In this document: positions 10,964-21,249 of the stretch, piece after piece
How the letters are laid out: each line of letters starts with the position of its first letter
Position numbering within the stretch: position 1 is the first letter of the stretch
Assembly: GCF_000378185.1 (NCBI RefSeq)
Contig: NZ_KB899376.1
Span: 152,357 to 216,356, forward strand
DNA: 64,000 bases
Direction: 5' to 3'
Source: Salinimonas chungwhensis DSM 16280
GTDB taxonomy: Bacteria; Pseudomonadota; Gammaproteobacteria; Enterobacterales; Alteromonadaceae
Notes under the pieces: generated by a model
What the model was told of the DNA's origin: nothing
The model's database searches: none
The model's input: the letters and a program-made list of their open reading frames with translations, nothing else
Program-made: the position numbers and the translations under genes

Positions 10964-11437
10964 TCAAAGCAACAATGCTGGTGTTATTGGGTGAAAGGAA
11001 CTGGCGGCAAGCATCAGGCTCGATGCAGTGAGGTTTTCGACACCATAAACTTCTACCTGACAGTTATAGCGTTCGCGTACCTTTCTGGCCAGCAAATCGA
11101 AATCACCATCACCTGATATCAGGATAACAACATCGCTTTCTGGCGCCGCTTCCATAACATCAATGGTGATACCTACATCCCAATCCCCTTTAGCGGAGCC
11201 GTCACTCCGCTGAATGAAGGGTTTGAGTTTTACATCAAAGCCAATCGCCCGCAGGATATTCTGAAATTGTTGTTGTTTTTGATCACCCCGATCAATGGCA
11301 TAAGCATTCGCGTTTACGACTTTTCGGTTTTCAGTGGCCAGAGCCCAGAACGCATTGTAATCAAAATTGCGTTGGAAGGTTGCTCTGGTGGTATAGTATA
11401 CATTTTGCACATCTACAAACAGACTAACAGTTTGCAT
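10964..11437 (-). CDS. NYN-domain (PIN-like, LabA/DUF88) protein
   Basis: A 157-residue single-domain protein of the NYN family, PIN-fold predicted RNases. The acidic active-site pattern is visible: FVDVQN near the N terminus, the GDWDVGITID segment, and the SGDGDFD motif. I place the start at 11437 (MQTVSLF) because AAAAAAAGGAG lies just upstream; the longer reading frame to 11536 has no support. Family members such as LabA and Vpa0982-like proteins are often of unknown role; RNA cleavage is inferred from the fold only. It is a single gene, convergent with yaiL. Confidence 0.8.
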   Translation of the reverse strand: MQTVSLFVDVQNVYYTTRATFQRNFDYNAFWALATENRKVVNANAYAIDRGDQKQQQFQNILRAIGFDVKLKPFIQRSDGSAKGDWDVGITIDVMEAAPESDVVILISGDGDFDLLARKVRERYNCQVEVYGVENLTASSLMLAASSFHPITPALLL

Positions 11438-12052
11438 CGCAGACTCCTTTTTTTGAAAACACACAGACACTGGGCAGACTTGTAACGCGCCGGAGGACAT
11501 TCGTATCGATTGTTCTACCCTGATGAGCGCACTCACCTTTTTGCGGTGTATTAAGCTTGTCGTATACAGTCAGCAATAATTCAGACTATTCTTTATCTTT
11601 TCACCTGCGATGAATAGTACCGCTCTTCGAATTGATAATCAGGCGCATGCTTCAACGCTGGGTTAAATGCCTGACAGCGCCTGCACCTTGACTAAATTTT
11701 TGCGCCACCGAGTTTATCACAGCATGCCTTACTGGTAGTGCTTATAAGAGAGTAAATGCCGCATTTAAACTGAAATGCTGCTACCATTTTTACACGTCAT
11801 TGATTTTATAAGACGCTGGAATTAAAGAGAAAGAAGTGATCTTTTTCAGCTTATAAGCGATACATTCTTTGTGTATCAAATCTGTTTTCGTGAGAACGGA
11901 TAACAGGGTGCTACTGGCTAACTGTCAGACCCGCTGTCTTGTTTATAAAAGTATTTGCTCAGATGCATACTTAACCCGGGCATCCGCTTCTGAACTTGGT
12001 AAATGTCATTACTGACTCAGAGATCCATACTTTTAAATATTAAGGTTCATAA
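11438..12052. other. Intergenic region upstream of the porin gene
   Basis: About 615 bp between divergent genes. No ORF with coding character, no RNA gene and no clear repeat is seen. It must contain the promoter of the porin and solute-binding protein pair, but I could not identify an operator. Confidence 0.5.
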
Positions 12053-13171
12053 ATGAATAAGAAACTGACCAAATTATCTGTACTCACCGCGGGTGTCTTG
12101 TCAGTATCACCAACATTTGCTGACGAGCTGCCAGTCGATATTGGTGGGCATATACGCGTTAACTACGGCCACTTAGACTGGCAGGAAGCAGAAATTCGTG
12201 ACGGTTTTAGCTTTGAGTCACTGCGACTGAATTTGTCCGGTGAGTTAGACAATTTTTCTTACAAAGCTGAGTATCGCTGGTATGAAAACGTCGATTTCGA
12301 CACTGTCCGTTACGCTGATTTAACCTATACCTTTGATGAAGAACTGGATGTTACAGCCGGTATTACTAAAGTGCCGTTTGGTCTGTTGCCATTTGCCTCA
12401 AACAGTTTTTGGTTTTCTGTAAACTATTATCTGGGCTTTGAAGATGATTATGATGCAGGTATCACAACAAACTACACCCGCGGTAACTGGGATTTTCATC
12501 TGGGATACTTTCTGAATGATGAGTACAACGACGCGTCGACTTATGGTCGTTATACCTTTGATGTCGCCGATGATGGCGAGTACCGGAACAAAGAAGATGG
12601 CCAGTACAATTTAAGAGCGAATTATACGGCGAACTTTTTTTCTGGTTCAACCACTGATTTAGGAGCGTCGTTTCAGTATGGCGATATCCTGAATCTGGAT
12701 ACCCTCGAAAATGGTGATATGAAAGCTTATGCTCTACACTTGCGCCACCTTCAGGGGCCGGTCAAAGTCGAACTACAGTACATCGATTTTGACTACAACC
12801 TTGAAGCGCCGGAGGGACAATTGCGAGATAGAATAGCGTTATCATCGTTCAATGCGCCTTTTTTACAGGTTGCAGAGGGCGCAAGCTACATGGCTAACCT
12901 TGTGTATTCTGTGCCGATGAAATTCAAAACTATCACAGACCTAACTTGCTACACTGAATACAGTCGTGTGGAAGGTGATGTCGACGCGCAGAAGGCATCC
13001 TCTCAGTGGGTTAATGGTTGTAGCTTTGGCTGGGACAAGCTGTTTGTTTATGTAGACAGTATTCAGGGGCGTAATATGTGGTTCTCAGGTGGTCCTGGTA
13101 TCGGCCTGGATCTGGGCGGCCTGCAAGATACCACACATCGTTTGAACATTAGTCTTGGCATTTATTTCTAA
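12053..13171 (+). CDS. Outer-membrane porin, OprO/OprP-like
   Basis: A 372-residue protein with a signal peptide (cleavage near PTFA-DEL, residue 23), alternating amphipathic strands throughout and a C-terminal Phe (GIYF), as expected for an outer-membrane beta-barrel. The N-terminal pattern (IGGHIRVNYG, then FSFESLRLNLSGEL and YKAEYRWYENVDF) resembles the phosphate-selective porin O/P superfamily. Substrate is unknown. The next gene, a periplasmic solute-binding protein, begins 11 bp downstream, so the two probably act on the same compound. RBS is weak (ATTAAGG). Confidence 0.7.
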   Translation: MNKKLTKLSVLTAGVLSVSPTFADELPVDIGGHIRVNYGHLDWQEAEIRDGFSFESLRLNLSGELDNFSYKAEYRWYENVDFDTVRYADLTYTFDEELDVTAGITKVPFGLLPFASNSFWFSVNYYLGFEDDYDAGITTNYTRGNWDFHLGYFLNDEYNDASTYGRYTFDVADDGEYRNKEDGQYNLRANYTANFFSGSTTDLGASFQYGDILNLDTLENGDMKAYALHLRHLQGPVKVELQYIDFDYNLEAPEGQLRDRIALSSFNAPFLQVAEGASYMANLVYSVPMKFKTITDLTCYTEYSRVEGDVDAQKASSQWVNGCSFGWDKLFVYVDSIQGRNMWFSGGPGIGLDLGGLQDTTHRLNISLGIYF

Positions 13172-13182
13172 AAGGTACTGAT

Positions 13183-13980
13183 ATGCGTATTTTTACATTA
13201 TTTTTAACCATCGCACTGCTATTTCCTGCGCAAAGCTGGGCGCATGCCTGGCTAAAGCTTGAAATTGCGACAACAGAGTATCCGCCGTTTACCTCTACCG
13301 ATATGGAGCATAATGGCTACATTAATCATATTATCAATCAGGCTTTTCTGGAAACCGGCGTTGTTGTTGAATTTACCTCTTTAAAATGGGAAGAAGCGCT
13401 GGAAGCAGCAAAAAACGGTGAGTACGATGCGGTATCATATGGTTACTTTGTGCGCAGCCGCGAAGATGAGTTTATACATAGTAAATCGATAACCGCGGAA
13501 AGCCTGGTCTTCTATGTACGTGAAGGCAGCCCAATACAGTCTTGGAACACATTGAACGATCTGAGTGACTATAAAATGGGCATGACAGAAGGGTATTTAT
13601 ATACAGACGAGCTTGGTGAGTACATTGAAGACAACGAAAATGTAATCACCTATGATTCGGATGAGGAAAATCTTCGGGCTCTGATGGATGGCGAAATCGA
13701 TATTTTTCCAGTAGACGAGCTGACGGGCTGGTATTTGCTTGAAAGACAGTTCAATCAATCTGATCGAAATAAAGTCAAGCGTCTGGAATCCTATGTCTCG
13801 ACGTATACAACTCACTTACTTGTACCCAAAGGCCGCAAAAATAGTGGTCTGGTTGTTGAGTTGTTCAACAAGGGGCTGGAAGAATTGGTCCTGGAAGGCA
13901 AAATGCAAAGGTTTAAACGTCTGCTTAAACAGGGTTTTTACCAGCACCCGGAAAGGCCAGTAAATTACGACCGTCGCTAG
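13183..13980 (+). CDS. Periplasmic solute-binding protein, family 3 type
   Basis: A 265-residue exported protein (signal peptide about 1-22, ending SWAHA) with the two-lobed fold of amino-acid-binding (SBP_bac_3) proteins: TTEYPPFTS at the start, SLKWEEALEAAKNGEYDAV in lobe 1 and GEIDIFPVDELTG in lobe 2. No ABC permease or ATPase is adjacent. It is therefore either an orphan receptor for a transporter elsewhere or a periplasmic sensor. It is probably co-transcribed with the preceding porin gene; a terminator follows. Confidence 0.75.
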   Translation: MRIFTLFLTIALLFPAQSWAHAWLKLEIATTEYPPFTSTDMEHNGYINHIINQAFLETGVVVEFTSLKWEEALEAAKNGEYDAVSYGYFVRSREDEFIHSKSITAESLVFYVREGSPIQSWNTLNDLSDYKMGMTEGYLYTDELGEYIEDNENVITYDSDEENLRALMDGEIDIFPVDELTGWYLLERQFNQSDRNKVKRLESYVSTYTTHLLVPKGRKNSGLVVELFNKGLEELVLEGKMQRFKRLLKQGFYQHPERPVNYDRR

Positions 13981-13996
13981 TCAGTTAAAACAGCTC

Positions 13997-14025
13997 AAAA
14001 CCCTGGCCCCTCGTCGGGGTTTTTA
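13997..14025 (+). terminator. Terminator after the solute-binding protein gene
   Basis: AAAACCC and GGGGTTTTT flank a short loop containing CCCCTCGTCGGGG, followed directly by the T-run. This is a good Rho-independent terminator for the porin/SBP transcript. Confidence 0.75.
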
Positions 14026-14068
14026 GTCAGAATTAGTGTAAACCGAAGAAACTAACTGCCTGAGTTTT

Positions 14069-14569
14069 TCAAACAGTGTAATGAAGCACTGTTTGATCAT
14101 TTATTTTTGCAGTACCTGATAATTTTCCGCCGCACGCAGTTATCATTCCCACGGAGGCGGAATTATCCTTATAGCAATGAATTTTCACCGGTCTGATGGC
14201 TTTGTCGTGGGCTTTTTGAATCGTGTATGCAAGTAGCAGGGCGCCCAGTCCGATTCGGCGAAAGGACGGTCTGATACCCACACCGATGTGTCCGCCTGCA
14301 AGTTCAAGTTGTTGGTTCAGACAGTGACGAAGATTAGCCACACCGGCAAGCTTGTTGTTGCAAATCAACCAGTAGGTCGAGTTTGGCACGAGTCCTTCAG
14401 AAAGGTTAATACCATATTTATAATCTTCCAGCGTTCTCAACAGTGCCGGAAAATTGCGGTAATCCAAATCCATCGGCATTGGGTAGCGTTCTTCATCGCC
14501 CAGCTCATCTATATACTCTTGATAGCAGGTTTGAAAAGCTTCAGTTGGGGAAATGATGCGAATATCCAT
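14069..14569 (-). CDS. GNAT-family N-acetyltransferase
   Basis: A 166-residue acetyltransferase-like protein. The acetyl-CoA-binding motif A is visible as GVGIRPSFRRIGLGALLL (R-x-x-G-x-G/A), followed by the C-terminal NSASVGMITACGGKL typical of GNAT proteins similar to COG3981. The acceptor substrate is unknown. It lies 20 bp downstream of the YaiI-family gene on the same strand and is probably co-transcribed with it. Confidence 0.8.
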   Translation of the reverse strand: MDIRIISPTEAFQTCYQEYIDELGDEERYPMPMDLDYRNFPALLRTLEDYKYGINLSEGLVPNSTYWLICNNKLAGVANLRHCLNQQLELAGGHIGVGIRPSFRRIGLGALLLAYTIQKAHDKAIRPVKIHCYKDNSASVGMITACGGKLSGTAKINDQTVLHYTV

Positions 14570-14589
14570 ATTATCTGGTCATGGTAAGG

Positions 14590-15048
14590 TTACTGAGCGC
14601 CAGAAAGGTGCCTGTTGAGCCAACGGTCCAGCTGATTGGCAAATTCTTGCTTTTCAGACTGCGAAAGAGCGGGGGGACCGCCGGTTTGAATACCACTGCT
14701 ACGCATTGTATCCATAAAATCACGAATATTTAGTCTGGACTTTATATTTTCCCGGGTCAGTTTTTCGCCACGGGCACTGATAACTGTACAACCTTTTGTG
14801 ATGACCTCATCAGCAAGGGGGATATCCGAAGTAATTACCAGATCGCCCGGAGTACATCGCTTGACTATTTCATCATCAGCAACATCAAAGCCACTGCTTA
14901 CTTGCAACAAATTTACATACTTGGAGGCGGGTGTTTTCATATAATGATTTGCCACAAGTGTGACCTGCACCTTTGTTCTTTGCGCAGCACGAAAAAGAAT
15001 TTCTTTTATTGCCCCCGGACAGGAATCTGCATCAACCCAAACTGACAA
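14590..15048 (-). CDS. yaiI: YaiI/YqxD family protein (DUF188)
   Basis: A 152-residue protein starting [11 protein letters not shown], the hallmark of the UPF0178 (DUF188) family, which has a PIN-like fold with conserved acidic residues. SDIPLADEV and GLVITSDI-like segments are also present. It is a predicted nuclease-like protein, but no activity is established for the family. It is the first gene of a two-gene minus-strand unit with the GNAT gene. Confidence 0.88.
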   Translation of the reverse strand: MSVWVDADSCPGAIKEILFRAAQRTKVQVTLVANHYMKTPASKYVNLLQVSSGFDVADDEIVKRCTPGDLVITSDIPLADEVITKGCTVISARGEKLTRENIKSRLNIRDFMDTMRSSGIQTGGPPALSQSEKQEFANQLDRWLNRHLSGAQ

Positions 15049-15108
15049 TCGTTTTTCCCCTTTATCGCTTTGCTATCTTAACAATAATGTTGTGATACGC
15101 TCCGGCAG

Positions 15109-15297
15109 GTGTTACCTGCTGGTAAAGTATCATTAAATAAGCCTGATGCTGGCATCACTATTTTTACTACGCTTAGCAGGAAAGTATATGAGAAGCCCAG
15201 AAATAGCAACGGCCAACACCATGGTATTTGTAGCACACAATTCATTTCGCGCGGTAAAGGTCATTTTGAGCAGGGTACCCGGACCCTGAAACCTTAA
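15109..15297 (+). pseudogene. Possible aminotransferase N-terminal remnant
   Basis: Within the 355-bp gap upstream of the LysR gene, the plus frame reads NKPDAGITIFTTLSRK (about 15136-15183). This resembles the N terminus of class I aminotransferases of the YbdL/methionine aminotransferase type, where KLP-x-x-GTTIFT-x-MS is followed by the INLSQGFPDF motif. Here the similarity stops after about 16 residues and the frame ends at 15297. The rest of the gap (to 15403) has no supported gene. It reads as a decayed gene fragment, but the match is short. Confidence 0.3.
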
Positions 15298-15403
15298 GCG
15301 ATTAAAGATGAAACCGTCATTTACAGCTTTACTGAATATTATGATGATTAATCGCCGGGAAATGGTATACAGAGCGCCATGAAACTGCTACACAAAGACA
15401 TGA

Positions 15404-16342
15404 ATGCCAGTTAAGTATGAAAGTCGGGTGCACAGTAGAGTCGATTTAAATTTATTTTTGGTATTAGTGACCATCTATCGGGAACGTACCATCACCGCAG
15501 CGGCACAGCAGTTGTCCTTAACGCAGCCAGCGGTAAGTCACGCGCTAAACCGGTTGCGTGACATGCTTGACGACCCTCTGTTCGAACGCTGTGGCAGAAA
15601 GATGGAGCCTACCCTGCGCTGTCACCAGATTATGCCTCAGGTGCAGCAGTCAATCGATACACTGAGCCTGAGTGTAAACCAGCCCTGGTTACCCAATACC
15701 AGCTCTGTCAGTCGTATCTTTTCGATAAGCGTATCACCGGTCATAGAGTGGCTGTTACTTGATAAACTTCAGGAAAAGCTTAAGCGTAGTGCACCCCATA
15801 TTAGTCTGTGTAGTAAAGAGGCACCGTTATCGGCGCTAAATAATCAACTAAGCGGCGGTGAATTAGATCTGGCCGTTGCGACGGGCTTACCAACCACGCA
15901 GGGTATTATGTATGAAAGACTGTGTGATTCATCATTTTTCGCGCTCTGCCGGCCTGATCACCCGTTTGCAAAGCGCATGACATTATCTGCTTATATAACG
16001 GCAGAGCACGTGTTGGTGACAGAAAATGATAATGACCACAGTTATGTGGATGTCGCGCTGGCCAGAGCAGGTTATCAGCGAAGCATTCGGACCCAGTGCA
16101 GATATTTTCAGGCTGCAGCGGAACTGGCCTTGCACTCTGATATGATATTGACACTGTCGCAAGCGCATGTGAAAGCAGTTACCAGCATGTGTCCGCTGGT
16201 AGCATTACCCCTGCCGTTTGCAGCCGAAACGTTACCGCTGCATATATACTGGCATACGTCTCGCGATAAAGATTCACTCGTGCTTATGGTGCGTCAGTGG
16301 GTAAGTGACATTATACGTGGGCAGCTTAGCGGGCTGCCTTAG
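15404..16342 (+). CDS. LysR-family transcriptional regulator
   Basis: A 312-residue regulator with the classical N-terminal winged helix-turn-helix (about 14-70: DLNLFLVLVTIYRERTITAA then LSLTQPAVSHALNRLRD) and a C-terminal periplasmic-binding-protein-like effector domain. The downstream target is not evident: the next gene is convergent and overlaps by 17 bp, and upstream is only a possible gene remnant. The ATG at 15404 was kept; a GTG at 15428 is an alternative start. Confidence 0.88.
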   Translation: MPVKYESRVHSRVDLNLFLVLVTIYRERTITAAAQQLSLTQPAVSHALNRLRDMLDDPLFERCGRKMEPTLRCHQIMPQVQQSIDTLSLSVNQPWLPNTSSVSRIFSISVSPVIEWLLLDKLQEKLKRSAPHISLCSKEAPLSALNNQLSGGELDLAVATGLPTTQGIMYERLCDSSFFALCRPDHPFAKRMTLSAYITAEHVLVTENDNDHSYVDVALARAGYQRSIRTQCRYFQAAAELALHSDMILTLSQAHVKAVTSMCPLVALPLPFAAETLPLHIYWHTSRDKDSLVLMVRQWVSDIIRGQLSGLP

Positions 16343-17312
16343 ATTTGACATATTTTATCCCTGCCTCACTGTACCTATCTAATACTTGGTTCAGCTTCCA
16401 GTGGTCGGGACTCCAGCCGGTTAAAAATCTTTTGAAATCGGCACAGGCAACCGGATAAAGCGCTCGCCAGCAACTTTCGAGGTGGTCTCTGTCTACAGAA
16501 GAATGGTTTAACGCCTCATACAACGCATTAAAATATACGTCCAGACACTGCCCGGTGTGTGTCAGTTGATCCCTTGTATTGAGCGCACTACCGAGGAAAT
16601 ACGCAACATCCTGAACACCTACACCAGCACCAGCATACTGAAAATCTACCGCAGCGACAGCATGGCTGTCTGGTCTGAAGCAAAAATTAGCGACCTTAGC
16701 ATCACCATGTACAATTGTCTGATAGGGCGACTGGGCCAATGTGTCGTGTAATAACTGAGCGTAATGTTTAAGCTCAGAGTCGGGCATCGCATTCCACTCA
16801 CCCTGCCGGGTGGAAAGTTGCCAGTAAGTACCACGGTCCCACAGACCAGATTCGTTGGCCGAGGTGGAAAGGAACGTCGCATGAAAGCGTGCAAGGTAGA
16901 TGAGCACATGCTTTGCCTCATCGACATTGAGGGTGTTTTTGCGCTGATCAAAACCTTGACTGTTCAGATCTGACATAATCAGGAGCATAGTGTTATCGTC
17001 GGCCCACGCATGTATCAATGTAGGAACAGGTATAGTCAGGCGGGTGCTATGGTATTTATAAAAGTGTGTTTCTACGAGGTAAGACGACAGCTTTCTGTGA
17101 TGGCTGTGTGTGCTGATCCAGCCTTTAGGGTGGGTAGGGATCGTAGATGGCTTGACTGCTTTGGCAACTAACGACGTTTTATTTTTGGGGCTGTAAAATC
17201 GAAAGCATTGGCCATAGCCACTCCACAGATTCTGAATCAATGAAAATTGCGAAATCTCATTATCATTCAGGGCATCGCTGACCCAATCTATAAACTCTGG
17301 TGCCACTTCCAT
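16326..17312 (-). CDS. Phosphotransferase (APH/ecdysteroid kinase-like)
   Basis: A 328-residue kinase-fold protein. The catalytic loop is HGDAKVANF and the metal-binding motif is DFQYAG (DFG equivalent), as in aminoglycoside phosphotransferase and EcKinase-like (DUF1679) proteins. The N-terminal lobe has the Lys of VAKAVK. The small-molecule substrate is unknown. Its 3' end overlaps the convergent LysR gene by 17 bases. The start at 17312 lacks a strong RBS. Confidence 0.75.
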   Translation of the reverse strand: MEVAPEFIDWVSDALNDNEISQFSLIQNLWSGYGQCFRFYSPKNKTSLVAKAVKPSTIPTHPKGWISTHSHHRKLSSYLVETHFYKYHSTRLTIPVPTLIHAWADDNTMLLIMSDLNSQGFDQRKNTLNVDEAKHVLIYLARFHATFLSTSANESGLWDRGTYWQLSTRQGEWNAMPDSELKHYAQLLHDTLAQSPYQTIVHGDAKVANFCFRPDSHAVAAVDFQYAGAGVGVQDVAYFLGSALNTRDQLTHTGQCLDVYFNALYEALNHSSVDRDHLESCWRALYPVACADFKRFLTGWSPDHWKLNQVLDRYSEAGIKYVKSKAAR

Positions 17313-17320
17313 AATAAAAG

Positions 17321-17349
17321 TCAGGCGACGGTTATTTTCCGTCGCCTGA
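17321..17349 (-). terminator. Terminator of rne
   Basis: An 11-bp perfect stem, TCAGGCGACGG (17321-17331) with CCGTCGCCTGA (17339-17349), and loop TTATTTT. Read on the minus strand it is followed by CTTTTATT, so it ends the rne transcript just before the next minus-strand gene. Confidence 0.8.
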
Positions 17350-17360
17350 TACGATAGCGG

Positions 17361-20300
17361 CTACGCTGCGTCATTGCCCGGGTTAGTGGCTGGCGCTGAC
17401 GCTCTTGATTTCGCGCCGTTTGCGCTGGCCCGGCGTCCGGATACCTCTAGTGCAGGGCGGTCGTCGTCTTTACGTGCAACCAGGTTAATATCACCAAAAC
17501 TGGCTTCGACAGACTCAGGCAGCGCGGTGGGGTGCGAAACACTGATTCTGCCTCTGCCACTGGCTGCCAGTTGACCAGATGAAGTTGCGGTGGCCTGGGA
17601 AGCTTGAACAGTCACTTCTGACGGCTTTTCAACCGGGGTAGACAACGTTGCGCTGTTCTCGCTGTCGGGCGTGCTTGTCTCATCGTCCGACGCAACAACG
17701 TCGTCACTATCCAGGCTGATTTCAACTTGCCGGGGTTCACTCTGGTCATTTTTAACAGGCTGGCCATCGGTGCGGTATCTTTCCCTTGGCTTATCCTCTG
17801 GGGTGGCTTTCGACTCAGGAACATCCAATGCCAGCTCATCCTGTTTAGCCTCACTGGATGTATCTATCGAATCAGCTTCTACCTTATCAGGCTGCTCTAC
17901 CGGCTGTGCAATAGTCTGACTCTGGTCTGTATTAGCCTGTTGATCTTCCTGTTCAGTCAGCGTCTCTTGTGCAGAAGATGGTTGTTCAGCGCTCTCATTA
18001 CTGGCAAATGCAGCAGCTTCAGATTTTGCATCATAGGCCACAGGATCCGCAGCTTTCGCTGTCATTTTCTGAGGCTTGCCAGACGCGGACTCTGCCTCGG
18101 CATCGCTGCTGTCAGCGGTTTTCACGTTCATCTGCTGTTTCTCGGCAACCGGTTGGGCAATAGTTTCCTGCTCTGGCCGTGCTGTTTCTTCTTTTGACGA
18201 TGATTCAGAAGTAAACTCTTCCTGCTCACCTTTTTTACGCCGCTGACCTGCTGCTCTTACATGGCGTGGAGAGCGACGGCTGCGAGTACGACCCGTGTCG
18301 CGCTTTTCCTCGGTGGTCTGCTCAGTGGCCGCATTGTTTTGTTCAGAGGTTGGCTCGCTTTTCACTGACGTATTGTCTGTCTTATCCGAAGGCTGCTGTT
18401 TCGCTGGCTGGGCAGTGCTGTCGGTATCAGCGGATACTTTATCAGCAGGTGCTGCAGACGCTTTCGGTTTATTCTCGTCTGCATTTACCCGAACCGAACG
18501 GCGCATGTCGCGACGTTTGCGACGCTCAGCAACCTGCTTTTTCTTAGGCGCTGGTGTTGTGTCTTTCGGACTCTGTGACTCAGCACTGTCATTTTGCTCT
18601 TTGACGTCTCTGCCGTCTTTTGCCTCATTATTGTCAGGTTTATCATTGCGCTGCTGCTTACGAGGCTTACGGTTTTGCGAACCGCTGGCAGGTTTGCCAC
18701 CGCGTTTATCCTGTGCAGGCTTATTCTGACCGCCTCTGTTTTTATTCTCATCACCCTCAGAGGCATCCTCCTGACGTGGACGACGCTGTTTATTATTGCG
18801 CGGCCTGCGGTTACGGTTATCCTGACCGCGGTGCTGATTTTTACGCGTATTTTGCTCTTGTTCTTTACGCGCATCTTCAGTCTCTTGGGTTTCTTTTTCA
18901 GAAGTATCGCCAAGTAGCTTGCCAAGCCAGGTTGAAAGTCGGGTAAATAAAGAAGGCGTAACTTCTTCCTGCTTAGGCGCTGTTTTTTCCGGCACTTTAG
19001 GAGCCGCATCCGGCGCCACCATCCCCTTTATCGCAGGTTCTTCGCGTTTAGCAGGCGCTGCAACAGGTTTGTCGGACTCAGTCTGAGGGGTATCAATGAG
19101 CGTGACACCATAGCTGACATCCTCAACCAGCTCGTCCGGACGTCTGCGACTGACCTCATAATGAGGAGTTTCCAGATTCGGATTTGGAATAATAAGCAAC
19201 TGCACGCCGTGTCGCTGCTCAATAACATTAACGGATTTACGCTTTTCGTTTAGCAGATACGTTGCAACGGGCACCGGCAACTGAGCTTCAATTTGCCCGG
19301 TGTTATCTTTTATGCTTTCTTCTTCAATAATACGCAGAATAGACAGCGCTAAAGATTCGGTTCCCCGAATGGTGCCGTGGCCGGAACAACGTGGGCATAC
19401 ATGATGACTGGACTCGCCCAGCGATGGACGTAAACGCTGACGAGACATCTCCAGCAAGCCAAAACGAGAGATGCGTCCTAGCTGAACGCGGGCACGATCG
19501 GAGCGTACAGCATCTTTAAGACGATTTTCGACCTCGCGCTGATGTCGTACCGGCGTCATATCGATAAAATCGATAACCACAAGACCGCCTAAATCCCGTA
19601 AACGCAACTGCCGTGCGATTTCGTCGGCGGCTTCAAGATTAGTGTTAAAGGCGGTTTCTTCGATATCTCCGCCTTTTGTCGCGCGGGCTGAGTTGATATC
19701 AATGGATGTCAGGGCTTCAGTGGGGTCGATAACAATTGAGCCGCCTGAAGGTAATCGCACTTCACGTTGAAATGCAGACTCTATCTGACTTTCAATCTGA
19801 TAGTGGCTGAACAATGGTACGCCACCATCATACTTTTTAACCCGGCTGGCAAAATCCGGACGAACCAGTTCAATATGCTGTACAGCCTGTTCAAAAACGG
19901 CAGTTTTATCCACCAGAATTTCACCAATATCGCGACGCAAGTAATCCCGAATCGCACGCACAATAACGTTACTTTCCTGATGTATCAGAAAGGGCGCAGA
20001 ACGCTTGTCGGCTTCTTCACGAATGGCTTCCCAGTGTTTCAATAAAACCCGGAGATCCCACTCTAATTCTTCGTAGGATTTACCCACACCGGCAGTACGG
20101 ACAATCAGGCCCATTCCGTCGGGTAACTCTAATTTGCTTAACGCTTGTTTTAACTCTGTACGCTCGTCACCTTCAATACGGCGGCTGATACCGCCAGCAC
20201 GCGGATTATTTGGCATCAAAACCAAATAGCTTCCCGCCAGTGATAAAAACGTCGTGAGCGCTGCCCCTTTTTGTCCGCGTTCTTCTTTATCAATCTGGAC

Positions 20301-20603
20301 AATAACTTCCTGTCCTTCTTTGATGGCGTCTTTAATATTTGGACGACCTTCGAATTTATAACCTTTAGGAAAGTAAGTGCGGGCAATTTCTTTTAAGGGA
20401 AGGAAACCATGGCGGTCGGCACCATAGTCAACAAAAGCGGCTTCAAGACTGGGTTCTACGCGGGTGATTTTACCTTTATAGATATTGGCCTTTTTTTGCT
20501 CATGACCGGGACTTTCGATATCCAGATCGTATAAGCGTTGCCCGTCAACGAGGGCAACACGCAACTCTTCTTGTTGAGTTGCATTAATTAACATTCTTTT
20601 CAT
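17361..20603 (-). CDS. rne: Ribonuclease E
   Basis: The essential endoribonuclease of mRNA decay and rRNA/tRNA processing and scaffold of the RNA degradosome, 1080 residues. The start [18 protein letters not shown] is almost identical to E. coli Rne, so I use 20603 rather than the longer frame. The S1 domain covers about 36-120; catalytic Asp302 and Asp345 lie in IDINSARAT and VIDFIDM; the Zn-link CPRC is at 403-406. From about residue 520 the protein is the unstructured scaffold: an Arg/Lys/Asn/Gln-rich RNA-binding stretch, a second basic block [12 protein letters not shown], then a long acidic, Ser/Glu/Gln-rich tail ending in a conserved-looking segment ([11 protein letters not shown]). Confidence 0.97.
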   Translation of the reverse strand: MKRMLINATQQEELRVALVDGQRLYDLDIESPGHEQKKANIYKGKITRVEPSLEAAFVDYGADRHGFLPLKEIARTYFPKGYKFEGRPNIKDAIKEGQEVIVQIDKEERGQKGAALTTFLSLAGSYLVLMPNNPRAGGISRRIEGDERTELKQALSKLELPDGMGLIVRTAGVGKSYEELEWDLRVLLKHWEAIREEADKRSAPFLIHQESNVIVRAIRDYLRRDIGEILVDKTAVFEQAVQHIELVRPDFASRVKKYDGGVPLFSHYQIESQIESAFQREVRLPSGGSIVIDPTEALTSIDINSARATKGGDIEETAFNTNLEAADEIARQLRLRDLGGLVVIDFIDMTPVRHQREVENRLKDAVRSDRARVQLGRISRFGLLEMSRQRLRPSLGESSHHVCPRCSGHGTIRGTESLALSILRIIEEESIKDNTGQIEAQLPVPVATYLLNEKRKSVNVIEQRHGVQLLIIPNPNLETPHYEVSRRRPDELVEDVSYGVTLIDTPQTESDKPVAAPAKREEPAIKGMVAPDAAPKVPEKTAPKQEEVTPSLFTRLSTWLGKLLGDTSEKETQETEDARKEQEQNTRKNQHRGQDNRNRRPRNNKQRRPRQEDASEGDENKNRGGQNKPAQDKRGGKPASGSQNRKPRKQQRNDKPDNNEAKDGRDVKEQNDSAESQSPKDTTPAPKKKQVAERRKRRDMRRSVRVNADENKPKASAAPADKVSADTDSTAQPAKQQPSDKTDNTSVKSEPTSEQNNAATEQTTEEKRDTGRTRSRRSPRHVRAAGQRRKKGEQEEFTSESSSKEETARPEQETIAQPVAEKQQMNVKTADSSDAEAESASGKPQKMTAKAADPVAYDAKSEAAAFASNESAEQPSSAQETLTEQEDQQANTDQSQTIAQPVEQPDKVEADSIDTSSEAKQDELALDVPESKATPEDKPRERYRTDGQPVKNDQSEPRQVEISLDSDDVVASDDETSTPDSENSATLSTPVEKPSEVTVQASQATATSSGQLAASGRGRISVSHPTALPESVEASFGDINLVARKDDDRPALEVSGRRASANGAKSRASAPATNPGNDAA

Positions 20604-21249
20604 TGTATCTAACTCTGTTTTGCTACAGCCGCTTAGACACAAAATTAAACTGACATGTGCAAACCCTCGCCACGATGCCTCCCGGCAAGGTGCGGACTTT
20701 GTTGTTACGTCGTATTATCCGCGTAGCCTGCTTGTTTATCTGCACCTGATATTTTACTTACAATCGTGCAGCTCGGGCTGTGATTTAGCGGATGTCGGGA
20801 ACGACCGGCCCTGTCTCGTACATCATTTTTATCACCGCCAACACAGTTTGCTGTATTCAGGGCGGTTGTCATTTCAATTCTGTCTTTCTAAACGGCGAAC
20901 ATGGTGTTTTGGTGCCGCAATATTCTGGTGAGGGTAGGTTTTAGTACTACCTACGCGGCTCACTTCAGGCAATGAATTTAGGCTGCCGAATCATTGCGGC
21001 TGTTACATTAAGGTTGTTCAAACCTGTTTAATGATATTTTTTATATTCATTAAACCCTTTGATTATCGCACTATCGTAAGAAAATTAGCAAGGAAAGAAA
21101 CAGTTAGTGCCGGACTTATTTTAGCAAAATCACATCGGCGAGCGACAATACTGTGTTTTAAGAAGCATCCGGCCAATAACCAGACAATTCGTTAAGTACA
21201 TGCAAACTGTAATAGGTAGTTTTACTGAAATCCTTTATACTCTTGCGCC
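20604..21249. promoter_or_regulatory. Divergent region rne / rluC with a long rne leader
   Basis: 646 bp with no ORF of coding character. In E. coli rne has a long, structured 5' leader through which RNase E controls its own mRNA. Here the space upstream of rne is long enough for the same and includes hairpin candidates, for example ACCGCC (20834-20839) pairing with GGCGGT (20861-20866) around an inner ACAG/CTGT stem. The rluC promoter lies at the other end. Autoregulation is inferred from the family, not shown by sequence. Confidence 0.45.

Noticed and set aside
11437-11536. Longer N terminus of the NYN protein
   Set aside because: The extra 33 residues are not family-like and a strong RBS supports the start at 11437.
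17727-18729. Long plus-strand open frames opposite the rne C-terminal region
   Set aside because: They mirror the biased Glu/Gln/Ser/Arg codons of rne and have no RBS or family features.
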